Source: Chloroflexi bacterium TSY (GTDB lineage Bacteria; Chloroflexota; Anaerolineae; Caldilineales; Caldilineaceae). From it: a stretch of 64,000 bases of DNA. Made by a program: the position numbers and the translations under genes. This document shows, one piece after another, positions 54,085 to 63,342 of this stretch (the stretch's first letter is position 1; each line of letters starts with the position of its first letter). The notes below the pieces were generated by a model. That model did not search any database, was not told the origin of the DNA, and was given only the letters and a program-made list of their open reading frames with translations. The stretch covers positions 9,738-73,737 of the forward strand of contig JAHBNG010000070.1 of NCBI GenBank assembly GCA_019217005.1, in the 5' to 3' direction.

Positions 54085-54864
54085 TTACATCTGACCAAAT
54101 GCCGTTAGAAACTCTGCCACCCGCTTCACGACAACGTCTAAAATCTCTTTCCCCTGCACGGCGGTTGATTTCGCTGGCTCGTCAGTATACCCGGAACCAG
54201 CAGCCCAAACGCCATGTTTCTGGATCGTAGCACCAGCCAACGGTGCAAAGAGTCCTGCCCCTTCTCGTGAGACAGGTTGAGTTTGTGTTAAACCGTCCTC
54301 GTTTACCAGCTCGGGCCGAATCGCCATAACCATTGCCGTCTCAAATTGTCCAGCATGACCGGGAATCAGCCAATCTTCCAAGAGCCCTTTCTCCGTTAGT
54401 GCGGCACGCGCAATGTCCCAATAAGCTGCCGTGGCAATAGAAACTTCATGACCGAGGCGATTGGGAAAATCGAGGCCCACAACCGCATTCGAATCCGTAT
54501 TGCCGCCGTGGCCGTTGAGCACAACGAGTTTACGAAAGCCACTCAACGCAAGGCCCTCCAGCACCTCCGTCACGGCGGTCATGAACGTTTGGCTGGTCAA
54601 CGAAAGAACACCGGCAAAAGGTCGATGGTGGTGTGAATTTCCGTAGCAAAGCACGGGGGCAACAACAATCGAAACGTTGCTAGAGGCAGACTCTGTTGCT
54701 GCTTGCGCTGCCCGCTCTGCAACTGTGCCACACAAGAGTGTATCTGTGATGACAGGTAGGTGCGGTCCATGCTGCTCAACTGAAGCCGTCGGCAGCACGG
54801 CAACTGCATTCGGCGCCAGTTTAGCAATTTGATCACGCGTCATTTCTGCAAGTAAAACGGTCAT
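54085..54864 (-). CDS. creatininase/formamide hydrolase family protein
   Basis: The 259-residue protein has the creatininase metal motifs: EQHGPHLPVITD with Glu and two His, LNGHGGNTDSN, and HAGQFETAMVMAI with the Glu that binds the second zinc. The family opens cyclic amides or acts on formamido compounds (creatininase, ArfB, MftE). The last reaction class is set by context, but no cofactor genes are adjacent. I chose the ATG at 54864 because AAAGGAGAT precedes it. The gene is divergent from the split dehydrogenase at 54949. Confidence 0.92.
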   Translation of the reverse strand: MTVLLAEMTRDQIAKLAPNAVAVLPTASVEQHGPHLPVITDTLLCGTVAERAAQAATESASSNVSIVVAPVLCYGNSHHHRPFAGVLSLTSQTFMTAVTEVLEGLALSGFRKLVVLNGHGGNTDSNAVVGLDFPNRLGHEVSIATAAYWDIARAALTEKGLLEDWLIPGHAGQFETAMVMAIRPELVNEDGLTQTQPVSREGAGLFAPLAGATIQKHGVWAAGSGYTDEPAKSTAVQGKEILDVVVKRVAEFLTAFGQM

Positions 54865-54948
54865 TTGGGATCTCCTTTGGATTGATGATTTTATACTCAC
54901 ATCCGCCATCTACTATTCACTGAACGTACAACGAATCATGGAGTGATT

Positions 54949-56143
54949 ATGCCCAGTGTACTCTTTTTCACATCGTTAGACCAAGAAATCGCCGAACTAA
55001 TTACCCGAAATGCCCCTGCTGATTTTCACGTTGCGATTCATCCGCCAAACTTACCTGATGAACAGACGATCGAGCTTGTAGCAGAGACTGATTTTGTCAT
55101 ACTCAGTAGATCCAAATTTGGCGTTTTTGGCTATTTTCAGTCGAGATTGCAGGGATTTTGGAGTCATTTATTCAGATTTCGGTTACAGAAAACAACCTAT
55201 TTCATATCTGAAAATCGCCCAAATCTAACGCAAAAACTAGATATCGACCGGCAAATTTGTATTTATGTCAACTGTTTAGCCAGAATTCTCTCTCAAAACC
55301 TGAAATTTGGATCTACTGATACTCTTCCCAAGCCGCATTGCGGATGATGCGTTGCGTGCCGCCCGCCAGCTAAAGCTTATTCAGTTGGTCAGTGCGGGGT
55401 TTGATCAGATGAATATCGGACTCTGCAATGAGTTGGGCATTCCGATTGCCAACAATGGGGGGACCAATGCCATCGACGTGGCGGAGCATACGATTGCGAT
55501 GATCTTGGCTCACTATCGCCGTTTTCGCGAAATGGATCCAAATGTGCGCAATGATGGATGGCGCGCCATTGATTCGGGGCAGACAACCTATACCATTGAA
55601 GGCAAGACAATTGGGATTGTCGGCTTGGGAAAGATTGGCCAACGGCTTGCTACACTGCTCGGTCCATGGGGCGCACGGCTGCTCTTCTACGATCCATTTC
55701 CACCTGCTGAGGAAATTCAACGAGCGCTCAATGTTCAACAAACGCCTCTCAACGAGCTATTACAACAGTCAGACATCGTGACGCTTCACGTTCCGCTTTC
55801 GCCAGACACAGACAAGCTAATCGGCGCAGAGCAACTGGCTCTCATGCAGCCTCATGCCTTGCTCGTCAATACTTGTCGTGGCCCCGTCGTCGACGAGACT
55901 GCCCTGATCCAGGCGTTGCGCAACCATCAAATTGCTGGTGCCGCGCTGGATGTATTGGAGGCAGAACCACCAGCTCTCGACAATCCACTCTTTGACTTGG
56001 ATAATGTATTGTTAACCCCACATACTGCAGGTGTCACGCGCGATACATGGCCACGGCGCGGTGCTTTCATCTTCGAGAATTTGCAACGCGTTTGGAATGG
56101 CGAAGCACCGATGGCCGTGGTCAATCCGGGCTATCAGACGTAG
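54949..56143 (+). pseudogene. D-isomer-specific 2-hydroxyacid dehydrogenase split by MITE A
   Basis: The 5' part (54949-55103) encodes the N-terminal strand VLFFTSLDQEIAELITRN. The 3' part (from 55324) has FPSRIADDALRAARQLKLIQLVSAGFDQMN, the NAD motif GIVGLGKIGQRLA, and catalytic Arg in NTCRGPVVDE, Glu in VLEAEPP and His in LTPHTAGVT. Removing MITE A plus one ATACT joins DFVIL with FPSR in frame to a protein of about 325 residues. The large 3' part could be translated alone from an internal start but would lack the first strand of the substrate domain. This is a second enzyme of the same class as 27196-28194. Confidence 0.93.
55104..55318. mobile_element. MITE family A, subtype A2
   Basis: A full 215-bp copy in opposite orientation to the one at 32236, with perfect 5-bp duplications ATACT at 55099-55103 and 55319-55323. 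ATACT is the complement of the AGTAT target used in the MBL gene. Confidence 0.95.
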
Positions 56144-56149
56144 TAGCCA

Positions 56150-56215
56150 CATCATTTAAACTTCGGACAATAGTCTCTCGACAGAAAACTGTTCGATTAT
56201 CTGAAGTTTAAGAGG
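56150..56215. repeat. hairpin repeat D, copy 1
   Basis: The sequence AGCCACATCATTTAAACTTC and its continuation pair with ATTATCTGAAGTTTAA. The left half recurs at 60233-60258 next to a PhyH stop codon. Possibly a terminator for the dehydrogenase gene. Confidence 0.5.
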
Positions 56216-56288
56216 CGTCTCTATAAGACAGAATATTTTTTCAAAGATAGGGACAATAAATCCGCTTGATCTGTTACCAAATCCGCGG

Positions 56289-57688
56289 CTAATAGACCGG
56301 ACTCATACGTCGGTACCACCCCAAGACTGGATCACCCAATTCTGTCATATATTGTTCCATCCGTCTCATCAGATCCCTCTGCACGCTGGCATACATTGGA
56401 TCATCATAGCGATTGTCTAGCTGATAAGGGTCGACCTGGAGATCGTACAGTTCACCAATGTCACTGGAATTGAACGTAAATTGGTGTGTTTTGGTGCGCA
56501 CCATCCGTTGGTTGGCCACAGTAAAATGACGATCAAAAACGCAGTAGACGTCATCACGCTCATTTGTCCAACCATCTGTTGATGCTTTGCCCAATATACC
56601 AGAAAGAAATGATTTGCCGTCGAGATCATCGGGCACCGGTTGCCCAACAGCATCTAACATCGACGGCAATGTCTCATGCAGATAAATGAACTCGTCGCAA
56701 ACGCTCCCTTCTCGATCAGCTTATGCGCACCCAGACAATCTCCATGATCGGCAGTGTAGATCACAATCGTGTTCTCCAATTGACCCAATCGCTTTAACGC
56801 GCTCAGGACATGACCCACCATATCATCAATCAGCGTGCAGTGTCCGTAGTAACGAGCCGCAATCTCCTGAAAGCCTCGCCAACCATAATCACCCAGTCCC
56901 CACATGCGCTCAATTATGCTCTGCACGCGTGGCTTACGCTCGAAGGTTTCACAATAGCTGGGATGTTCAGGAATATCGTCTGGATTGTACATGGAAAAGT
57001 AAGGTTCTGGCACTAGGCAGGGCGTATGTGGACCCCAGAAATTGGCCCACAAAAAGAATGGCTTCTCCTGATTGACCAACGATTCCATGACCCGGATGGA
57101 TTCGTGCGCCACAAAATATTCAACACAGGACTCGACCGGCCCTTCATGCAGCGCAAACATCTCCTGAGCACTACAGCCTGGATTGGTTCCAACATAGCGA
57201 TGCGAAACGGTGGGCAGACCGAACCCCTTTTCTTCCAGGTAGTCAGCATAGGGATTGCCACCTCGTGGTTTCGCACCAAATTGCAGTCCCGGCAACAATC
57301 CAGACCCTGGAAAGGCATAGCCCATAAAGTCTTGCCCCCTAAAGCCCATCTCGGAAGGCCCTCGCCCTTCATCGATGTGCCACTTTCCCGCGTAGCCAGA
57401 GACATATCCAGCCTCTTCCAGATATTGATTGAAACCACGAATCCCCTCACGAATGCACAAGCCGTTGCCCGTCACACCATGATGATGTGGATAGAGACCG
57501 GTATAGAAAGAAGCACGGGCTGGAGAACAGATCGCTGTCGGTGTAAAGGCATAGTCAAAGCGTACGCCACGCTCTGCAATGCCATCAATATGGGGCGTGC
57601 GTACGATCTCATTCAAACCATAGGCGCTGACCGTATCCAATCGCTGCTGGTCAGACATAAGGACGAGGATGTTGGGTTGTTGGGACAT
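56289..57688 (-). pseudogene. sulfatase with an internal deletion and frame break
   Basis: The N-terminal frame (ATG at 57688) opens with NILVLMSDQQRLDTVSAYG and has the formylglycine motif CSPARAS at about residue 54, GYAGKWH, and YTADHGDCLGAH with metal ligands. After KGAFA the frame breaks near 56698. The second frame resumes with DEFIYLHETLPSMLDAVGQP and runs to the family's end. In intact relatives a strand with the PLIIRxPG motif lies between these points, so about 20 residues seem deleted as well as the frame being lost. The enzyme is an alkaline-phosphatase-superfamily arylsulfatase type that removes sulfate from glycans or other esters. Probably non-functional. Confidence 0.87.
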
Positions 57689-57769
57689 GGGAAGGCTCCG
57701 TGAAAATTTTCTGGGGGACAGGCTTATTGGTTATCGATAAAATAGAGTGATGAAAGCATGTTGGGTGAT

Positions 57770-57857
57770 ACTATACAGCGGTTGTGATGAAAACTGGAGT
57801 TTTCCGAAGTCCTACCAGAGAAACTAAACTCCCGTTTTCATACAGAGCAAAGTATAG
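57770..57857. repeat. 88-bp palindromic repeat E, copy 2
   Basis: Closely matches the repeat at 8470-8557, with the same ends CTATACAGCGGTTGTGA and AGAGCAAAGTATAG. Here it lies upstream of the sulfatase gene. Beyond it, 57858-58118 holds low-complexity intergenic sequence with no gene. Confidence 0.75.
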
Positions 57858-58118
57858 TTGCGAAATTGATTGTGCTGAATGCATTTTGTGGAACCCTGTA
57901 TCAATCTCCCCAGTAATAACAAGCAGCAAACCAGATCATCAGTTGGCACCACGCAATACACAACACGCAATATTTCCTCTTGTCAGCCAAAAAGGCGCAA
58001 ATTACCAGATTTAGGTCATGCAGCCGACAGAGTTTCAAGCTATAATTAGGGAAACAGCGCATATTCTGCACTACTATACCAATTTATCATACCAACTTAT
58101 CATAAGGACTCAACCAAA

Positions 58119-58616
58119 TGAGCGAACAGACATCATCGATTTCTCGTGAATTTTTCCAAGGCTTTGGGGGGTGGTTCAAAATTAGGTTTACACTTTTGAT
58201 ATATAGACAAAAATCTATATGAGACCGTTTTCTCTCTGAGAACCGGCGAAATCAGAGAATATAAACGTTCTTTCTGTTTCTAAAAGTGTAAACCTATCTA
58301 TCCAGCTAAAATGAACCACCCCGGCTTTGGAATTGCCAAAGTCGCGGGCTTGATCTTTGCATTGATTGGCATGATTATAGCCATTTGGATGGTCTACTTG
58401 GTTGATGCACTCTTCCGAGATCCACAGAGCTTGGGGCTCATTCAGCAGCTTGCCGCCGCCGATTTTCAGATCAGCATCACCTACAGCGACCTTCCGATCC
58501 GGTTTCATGCACCCGATCTCTTGACCTATGGTGTGCCGATTATTTTGTTGGGCACACTGACTCGCATGGTGACAGCCTTTGTGACCTTAGGCGGGAATCT
58601 GTTACGGAGTCGGTAA
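58119..58616 (+). pseudogene. small membrane protein split by MITE B2
   Basis: The 5' part (ATG at 58119) encodes MSEQTSSISREFFQGFG. After the element the frame continues with IAKVAGLIFALIGMIIAIWMVYLVDALF, a membrane helix, and a second hydrophobic segment at VPIILLGTLTRMVTAFVTLGGNLL. Excision of element and one duplication gives an uninterrupted protein of about 111 residues with two transmembrane helices. I do not recognise a family. The 3' part has its own ATG within the element end (at about 58311) and could be translated with a short foreign N-terminus. Confidence 0.8.
58168..58322. mobile_element. MITE family B, subtype B2
   Basis: A 155-bp element, inverted relative to the copy at 50126, with perfect 8-bp duplications GGCTTTGG at 58160-58167 and 58323-58330. 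Confidence 0.95.
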
Positions 58617-58720
58617 GGAATATCAGTAAACCTCAATCGTTAGATTCTTCACTTCGTTGGTGCGATGCACCCACTACGTGAACGGAATGACACGATTGCG
58701 GTCTACTGAATATAGATTTC

Positions 58721-59408
58721 TTAATCATCACTGGACAGACCTTTTTTGCTGCTGGGGCGCTCAAAATCGGTGCGCATAATATAGGTGTAAATCCGTTTTC
58801 CCTGAATCTCTTCATCAAAATCAAGTGTATCTTGCTCGGTATGCTTATTGCTGAAGACAACATAATAACCTTCAGTAAGCTTTTCGGATTCAAGATGGTC
58901 GGCTAATTGAACCTTACCATTTTGAAAGCGGGTATGGTTGACAAACACCTTGGTTTCAATGATATATTTGTGTTGCTGAAACAAGATGAGGATATCAGTT
59001 CGCCCGCGTCCGCTAGGAACTTCGACAAACGTTTCCCCTTGCCATGCCTCAACAAAAAAATTGATGAAACCGTCAAGTGAATAGTGCCACGCACCTTCCT
59101 TTAAGTGTTGAGTATCAAATGCGCGAAAGCCACGGCGGCGCACATAATCTCGATATTTGCCCAAGATGGCATGTAGGTTGAGACCATCAGACGCTAAATA
59201 ATCCTGAAATGTGTCGTGAGCTGCGACATAATGTCTTGCCTCGCCGTTGATATGGGGCCGAAAAGCAGTGATCAGATCTTGGGGCAAAAATCGTGAAATA
59301 GCGACCTTGATCCACTAATTTCTGGCCGCGGGCCACGAGTGCATCACGCATCACCGTATAGTGCTGATCTGGATTACATGGACCAGAAGAATTGAATCGA
59401 CGCAACAT
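58721..59408 (-). pseudogene. AAA-ATPase/PD-(D/E)XK nuclease protein with ATPase core deleted
   Basis: The N-terminal frame (ATG at 59408) starts MLRRFNSSGPCNPDQHYTVM ... GRYFTIFAPR, the standard opening of AAA-ATPase-like proteins of the PDDEXK_9 group; the Walker A motif should follow APR directly. Instead sequence jumps to the C-terminal nuclease domain in another frame, with GRGRTDILILFQQHKYIIETKVF giving the D...ExK core. Some 250-300 codons of the ATPase domain are missing. Full-length proteins are about 520 residues. The nuclease part alone (188 residues from 59287) has an ATG/TTG-type start possibility and might still be translated. Confidence 0.8.
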
Positions 59409-59440
59409 AAGAACTCCTTTGAGGATATAATTTTACTCCA

Positions 59441-60056
59441 CTATATTATATGTGCACCAAGGTTCCCCACTGCAAAACAAAGCCGCAACGAGAGACAGTC
59501 TACACCCCTTAAGGCAGACAAGGCAGGCGTTTGCTGAGCTATCCAGCTATCGCCTCCATCCTCCGTGATCACTGCAATTCCAGAATCACCTACTGCAAGA
59601 CAACCCTTTTGTGACGGGCAAGTAATGCTGCTGAGATGTTCTTCTATATCATTAAACGAAAAAAAACGATTTTGGATCGAGAGTTGTCCATGATTTTCGA
59701 CCGTCAACGCTGCAGAGCACTGAACCAAATGCGCCCACGCTGATACAGAAATCTAGCAAAGCTGCGCCTCAAACCGACTAGGAAGGTGGTGGAGTCCAAG
59801 GTCCAGAGTCGTTGCAGTCGTGCAGCTTTGTCTGACATCTTAAGACTGTTTGGCAAAACATATCTGGCTTCGTTTGCCACAGATTTGCTTTATGAAGATG
59901 TCTAGTGTCGGACAGCTGATAGCGCTCATGAAGTTTGGAATTTCTTCATCATCGACAACTCTTGATATCAGCTCTTTTCATGACCAGCTCTGCCCTCCAT
60001 CATTTGTTTCGAAATAGATATTCCCCGATGGAATTACACACTCCATTGTGGAAAAT
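59441..60056 (-). pseudogene. degenerate YCF48/BNR-repeat protein
   Basis: Fragments in several frames match beta-propeller repeats of the YCF48/photosystem II stability factor kind: FETNDGGQSW near 60030, and SITCPSQKGCLAVGDSGIAVITEDGGDSW and GVDCLSLRLCFAVGNLG in the frame 59441-59728. The gene is broken by multiple stops and shifts. Such repeats are common in exported proteins of Chloroflexota. No function can be assigned. Confidence 0.65.
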
Positions 60057-60232
60057 CAGGTAATGCGATGAAAAGATCTCGTGGTGGAGCGCGGGCGACG
60101 CAACGTCCAGCTCTTATCACCCTCCTCGAATTGGGCATAAGTAAGTTTCGTAAAGATGAGCGCCATGTAGAACAAATACAGAATCAGGAGATATATATGC
60201 CGGAACATGGTTTCATCCTTGTTGACCTAATA

Positions 60233-60258
60233 GCCACATCGTTTAAACTTCGGACAAT
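60233..60258. repeat. half copy of repeat D at a PhyH 3' end
   Basis: ATAGCCACATCGTTTAAACT and the following TCGGACAAT match the left half of repeat D at 56150. It directly abuts the TAA of the PhyH gene. Confidence 0.5.
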
Positions 60259-61152
60259 TTACGCGACTTCACCAATTACGCAGTGCTCCGGCCGCCCTGC
60301 CAACCAATCCGTCAATGTCGCAACCCGTTCCGGATAGAGATAACTCCGCGCCAGAAAGCCAGCGCCGTGCTCTGGCATCGGATCCTGATCTGTCGGTTGA
60401 TAGCGCAGATCCACGGCCCAGCGTACTTGTTTGGAGCGATTGGGGGTCGACATGTGGATGCAGCGATCGTTGAAGAGAATTGCGTCGCCAGTCTTGACGG
60501 GCAGGGCCAATGCTTGCTTTTCGGGCCCCAGATGTTCCTCATCAACTTCTGTGTAGCCTGTGCCCGAATAGGTTTCTCTGTGCCAGGAGAGGATCTTTTG
60601 GCGATGGGTGCGGGGCATAATGTGCAAGCAGCCATTCTCCAGAGTAGAGTCGACCAGCGAGACCCAAACAGTGATCACGGGGTTGGCGTTGGCACCTGGC
60701 CAGTAGGATTTGTCCTGATGCCAAGGCACGGCGCCCGCGGCAACGTGGGGTACTTTGGGTCGGGTGTTGTAGACGGGATTGGAGAAAATCTCGCCACCGA
60801 TTAATGACTCAACAGCATCCAGTATTTTGGGATTGGACATCAGATCAAAATAGTCCGGTAGACGGTCGCGCCAACTACGCCCAAATGTCAGAAAGTCGGC
60901 ATCAGTTAACCCTTCAAAGAGTTCAGCCAAGCGTCGATCAAATGGACGATTCTCCCGTTTGTCTGTGATCAATCCAGATTCGACCAGTGCATCGGCAATC
61001 TCATCCACTCGCTGATTCATCGATATTTTGACTGCTCTCAAGTCAGCCTCGTCGAGTAGGTTTTCCAAAACAAGGTAACCTTCTCGATCATAGAATTTTA
61101 CTTGTTCGCTGGTCAGACTTCCACCGTGGTCGCTGCGATAGGTATCAAGCAT
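60259..61152 (-). CDS. phytanoyl-CoA dioxygenase (PhyH) family protein
   Basis: The 297-residue protein has H145 and D147 in VPWHQDKSYW, H233 in CIHMSTPNRS and the co-substrate arginine R244 in KQVRWAVD. STLENGCLHIMPRTH forms the core strand. The FDRRLAELFEGL segment and WHQDxxYW arrangement resemble the large PhyH group expanded in Poribacteria and Chloroflexota. The aldo-keto reductase gene lies 11 bp upstream on the same strand, so the two are very likely cotranscribed, with the reductase acting before or after hydroxylation. Confidence 0.92.
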   Translation of the reverse strand: MLDTYRSDHGGSLTSEQVKFYDREGYLVLENLLDEADLRAVKISMNQRVDEIADALVESGLITDKRENRPFDRRLAELFEGLTDADFLTFGRSWRDRLPDYFDLMSNPKILDAVESLIGGEIFSNPVYNTRPKVPHVAAGAVPWHQDKSYWPGANANPVITVWVSLVDSTLENGCLHIMPRTHRQKILSWHRETYSGTGYTEVDEEHLGPEKQALALPVKTGDAILFNDRCIHMSTPNRSKQVRWAVDLRYQPTDQDPMPEHGAGFLARSYLYPERVATLTDWLAGRPEHCVIGEVA

Positions 61153-61163
61153 GATTTCTCCTT

Positions 61164-62096
61164 CTACGATGCTACGGGCGCATTCGATTCAATCAATCCC
61201 TCTTTCTTCAATTCCGCCCATAAATCGTTTGGAACTTCCCGTTTTTGGGCCGCTAGATTAGCGATCACTTGGTTCGGTGATTCGGCTCCGATCACCATCG
61301 ATGTGACGGCTGGATGAGCCAGCGGGAATTTTAGCGCCGCCACATTCAACGGTACATTGTGGCGACCACAGACTGCGTTGATTTTGCGCGCTTTCTCCAA
61401 TATGTCTGATGGTGCAGCTCTGTAATTGTACGTTGCATCGGCCTGCAGGTCACTGGCCAGAATGCCACTATTATAGACACCACCCAAAATCACGCCGATT
61501 TGCTTTTCGAGGCAGAGATCGAGAAAGTCGAGTGAAGTCTGTTCCAGCAAGGTGTAACGACCCGCAAGCAGAAAACAGTCAAAGTCGGCATTGCGCGCAA
61601 AATCACGCAACATTTGCCATTGATTCATGCCCGATCCAATGGCCTTGATGACGCCCTGGCTACGCAAATCAGCCAATGCGGGAAATGCCTCATCGAGTGC
61701 TTGACGATAGTGGTCATCGGGATCGTGGATGTGGAGAATATCAACTGAATCGAGCTTCAATCGTTGCAAGCTCTCTTCGAGGCTCTGCAAGATACCGTCA
61801 CGGCTATAATCGATATGGAATCCCTCGCCTGGAAGGACTAGCTTCCCCACTTTGGTTGCCAAGACATAGCTCTCACGCGGCACATCCGTTAGGGCCTGAC
61901 CGATAAACCGCTCTGAACGTCCCGCGCTGTAAAGCGGTGCCGTATCGATAAACTGAACACCTTGCTCGATGGCTTTGCGGACAGTCGCAATGGCCACCTT
62001 CTTCCCACCCTCAGGAATGTGTGCTGCTCCCAATCCATAGGGCAAGACTTTGACTGCTGTTGTGCCGAGTTGCCTTAGTTGTAAGTTACTGGTCAT
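61164..62096 (-). CDS. aldo/keto reductase
   Basis: The 310-residue TIM-barrel enzyme has the AKR tetrad Asp (FIDTAPLY), Tyr (PLYSAGRSE), Lys (VLATKVG) and His (DILHIHDPDDHY). The form DTAPLYSAGRSERFIGQAL is that of the L-fucose/D-threo-aldose dehydrogenase branch. It uses NAD(P) to interconvert aldehyde/ketone and alcohol or to oxidise free sugars to lactones. I chose the ATG at 62096 (MTSNLQLRQLG) since the core begins there; the longer frame starts in intergenic sequence. It precedes the PhyH gene by 11 bp. Confidence 0.92.
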   Translation of the reverse strand: MTSNLQLRQLGTTAVKVLPYGLGAAHIPEGGKKVAIATVRKAIEQGVQFIDTAPLYSAGRSERFIGQALTDVPRESYVLATKVGKLVLPGEGFHIDYSRDGILQSLEESLQRLKLDSVDILHIHDPDDHYRQALDEAFPALADLRSQGVIKAIGSGMNQWQMLRDFARNADFDCFLLAGRYTLLEQTSLDFLDLCLEKQIGVILGGVYNSGILASDLQADATYNYRAAPSDILEKARKINAVCGRHNVPLNVAALKFPLAHPAVTSMVIGAESPNQVIANLAAQKREVPNDLWAELKKEGLIESNAPVAS

Positions 62097-62201
62097 GAGC
62101 CACCTATTGTTTTTGGAAGATTGTGGGTTTACTACGTCAGTCACGCCGGAGGCGATGACCTACGAGGGGAGGTGTTACCTTGTCGCCCACTCACCTCGTC
62201 C

Positions 62202-62912
62202 TTATTCTCGCTCAACGAGGTACCGCTCGCCTTCGCCAGAGCGGTCGAGGGGAACGGTCACTGTCTGTGGCGCGTATCCGCTGATCAGATCGTGGGCCCG
62301 AATCCGTATCTCTGTGACATCTTCTGGAAGCGTCATATTTCCAAGACTGCGGGTGAAGGGCATTTCGTTGACATGGGGATGAAACAATATGCGAGTGCCA
62401 AGAATTTCTCCTTCTGGCGTCTCCACATGCCAGCCATCCGTGTAATCTTCCCAGCCGGTATCGGGGTGATTGAGCGTCACATCAAAAGACCACGTATCAT
62501 TTGCGCTCTGTCGGGCACGGACGAAGAGGATCTCGACATCAGGTGGATTTGTGTTCACTGATTCAATGGCTGGTTCTACGGTAGTGGACAAATGTGTTGG
62601 GTCGTCAATAAATTCTGGTGCAGCGAGTCGTACCGCGACCATTCCGCCACTTTGTATTGGCTGTATAATCTGAACCGACTCTTCAGAGTAACGCAGCAGT
62701 TCTCCTTGCCACGTTACCCCAGCATCATCTTCGAATTCCACATAACGATGTCTGAGAGGCACGCCCATCTCTTGGGCATCTGAAGGTTTTTGTTCTGGCA
62801 CAGTTCCTTCTTGCCTGGGCAAAGGCGTTGCAACAGGTAGTGAAACACCCACGCATCCAGTCAAAACAAACGCCAAATAAAGCCCTATCCTAATCAGCTG
62901 CATCACTTTCAT
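62202..62912 (-). CDS. putative lipoprotein
   Basis: The 236-residue protein starts with a lipoprotein signal sequence (IGLYLAFVLTGC) giving a lipidated Cys at about residue 20. The rest is a Pro/Glu-containing spacer followed by beta-rich sequence with WSFDVTLNHPDTGWEDYTDGWHVETPEGEILGTRILFHPH, reminiscent of immunoglobulin-like or DUF-type envelope domains. I do not recognise a named family. It is likely attached to the outer side of the cytoplasmic membrane. Upstream sequence has tandem CAGCTATCAGCCGT repeats. Confidence 0.75.
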   Translation of the reverse strand: MKVMQLIRIGLYLAFVLTGCVGVSLPVATPLPRQEGTVPEQKPSDAQEMGVPLRHRYVEFEDDAGVTWQGELLRYSEESVQIIQPIQSGGMVAVRLAAPEFIDDPTHLSTTVEPAIESVNTNPPDVEILFVRARQSANDTWSFDVTLNHPDTGWEDYTDGWHVETPEGEILGTRILFHPHVNEMPFTRSLGNMTLPEDVTEIRIRAHDLISGYAPQTVTVPLDRSGEGERYLVERE

Positions 62913-63342
62913 CGCCCTTTCTCCTTGTATCTAATTTTGGCTATACTTACATTCCCTATCCAGCTATCAGCCGTCAGCTATCAGCCGTCAGCTATCGGCT
63001 ACTAACCGCTAGCCACCATCCCTTTTGACCAACTAGACAACCCTGCTGTACACTTATACTATCTGACCTTGGCAACTGGCAAACCAGACACCTCATGCTT
63101 GTCGGGAACCTAAACCCTAACCTGAACAAGCCAGAATCAAAATGGTATAGACGAAGGACGATCAAGTTTTAATCTTATCTTCGGATATTTTCTTAACTCA
63201 TTATCTCGCCTGATAAATCTAGATTCTTGGACAAAAAAGCTAGAAAATAACTAACAATTAATCGCCAATCATTAATTATTAGTTATTTGGGCATAGACAG
63301 CTAATTTTATATCGATAACCCACTCTCAAAGGAGGTATACCC
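62913..63342. other. intergenic region with short tandem and inverted repeats
   Basis: It holds about three tandem AGCTATCAGCCGTC units at 62958-63000, a motif also found once near 21654, and an AT-rich inverted repeat (CTAACAATTAAT / ATTAATTATTAG) near 63250-63290. The divergent promoters for the lipoprotein and the molybdo-enzyme genes should lie here; I cannot fix their -35 and -10 boxes. Confidence 0.45.

Noticed and set aside
57026..57703. 225-residue open frame opposite the sulfatase
   Set aside because: Antisense to the sulfatase formylglycine region; no domain seen.
62958..63000. tandem CAGCTATCAGCCGT units as CRISPR or iteron origin
   Set aside because: Short contiguous units without spacers; no replication gene nearby. 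It looks like a common intergenic repeat.
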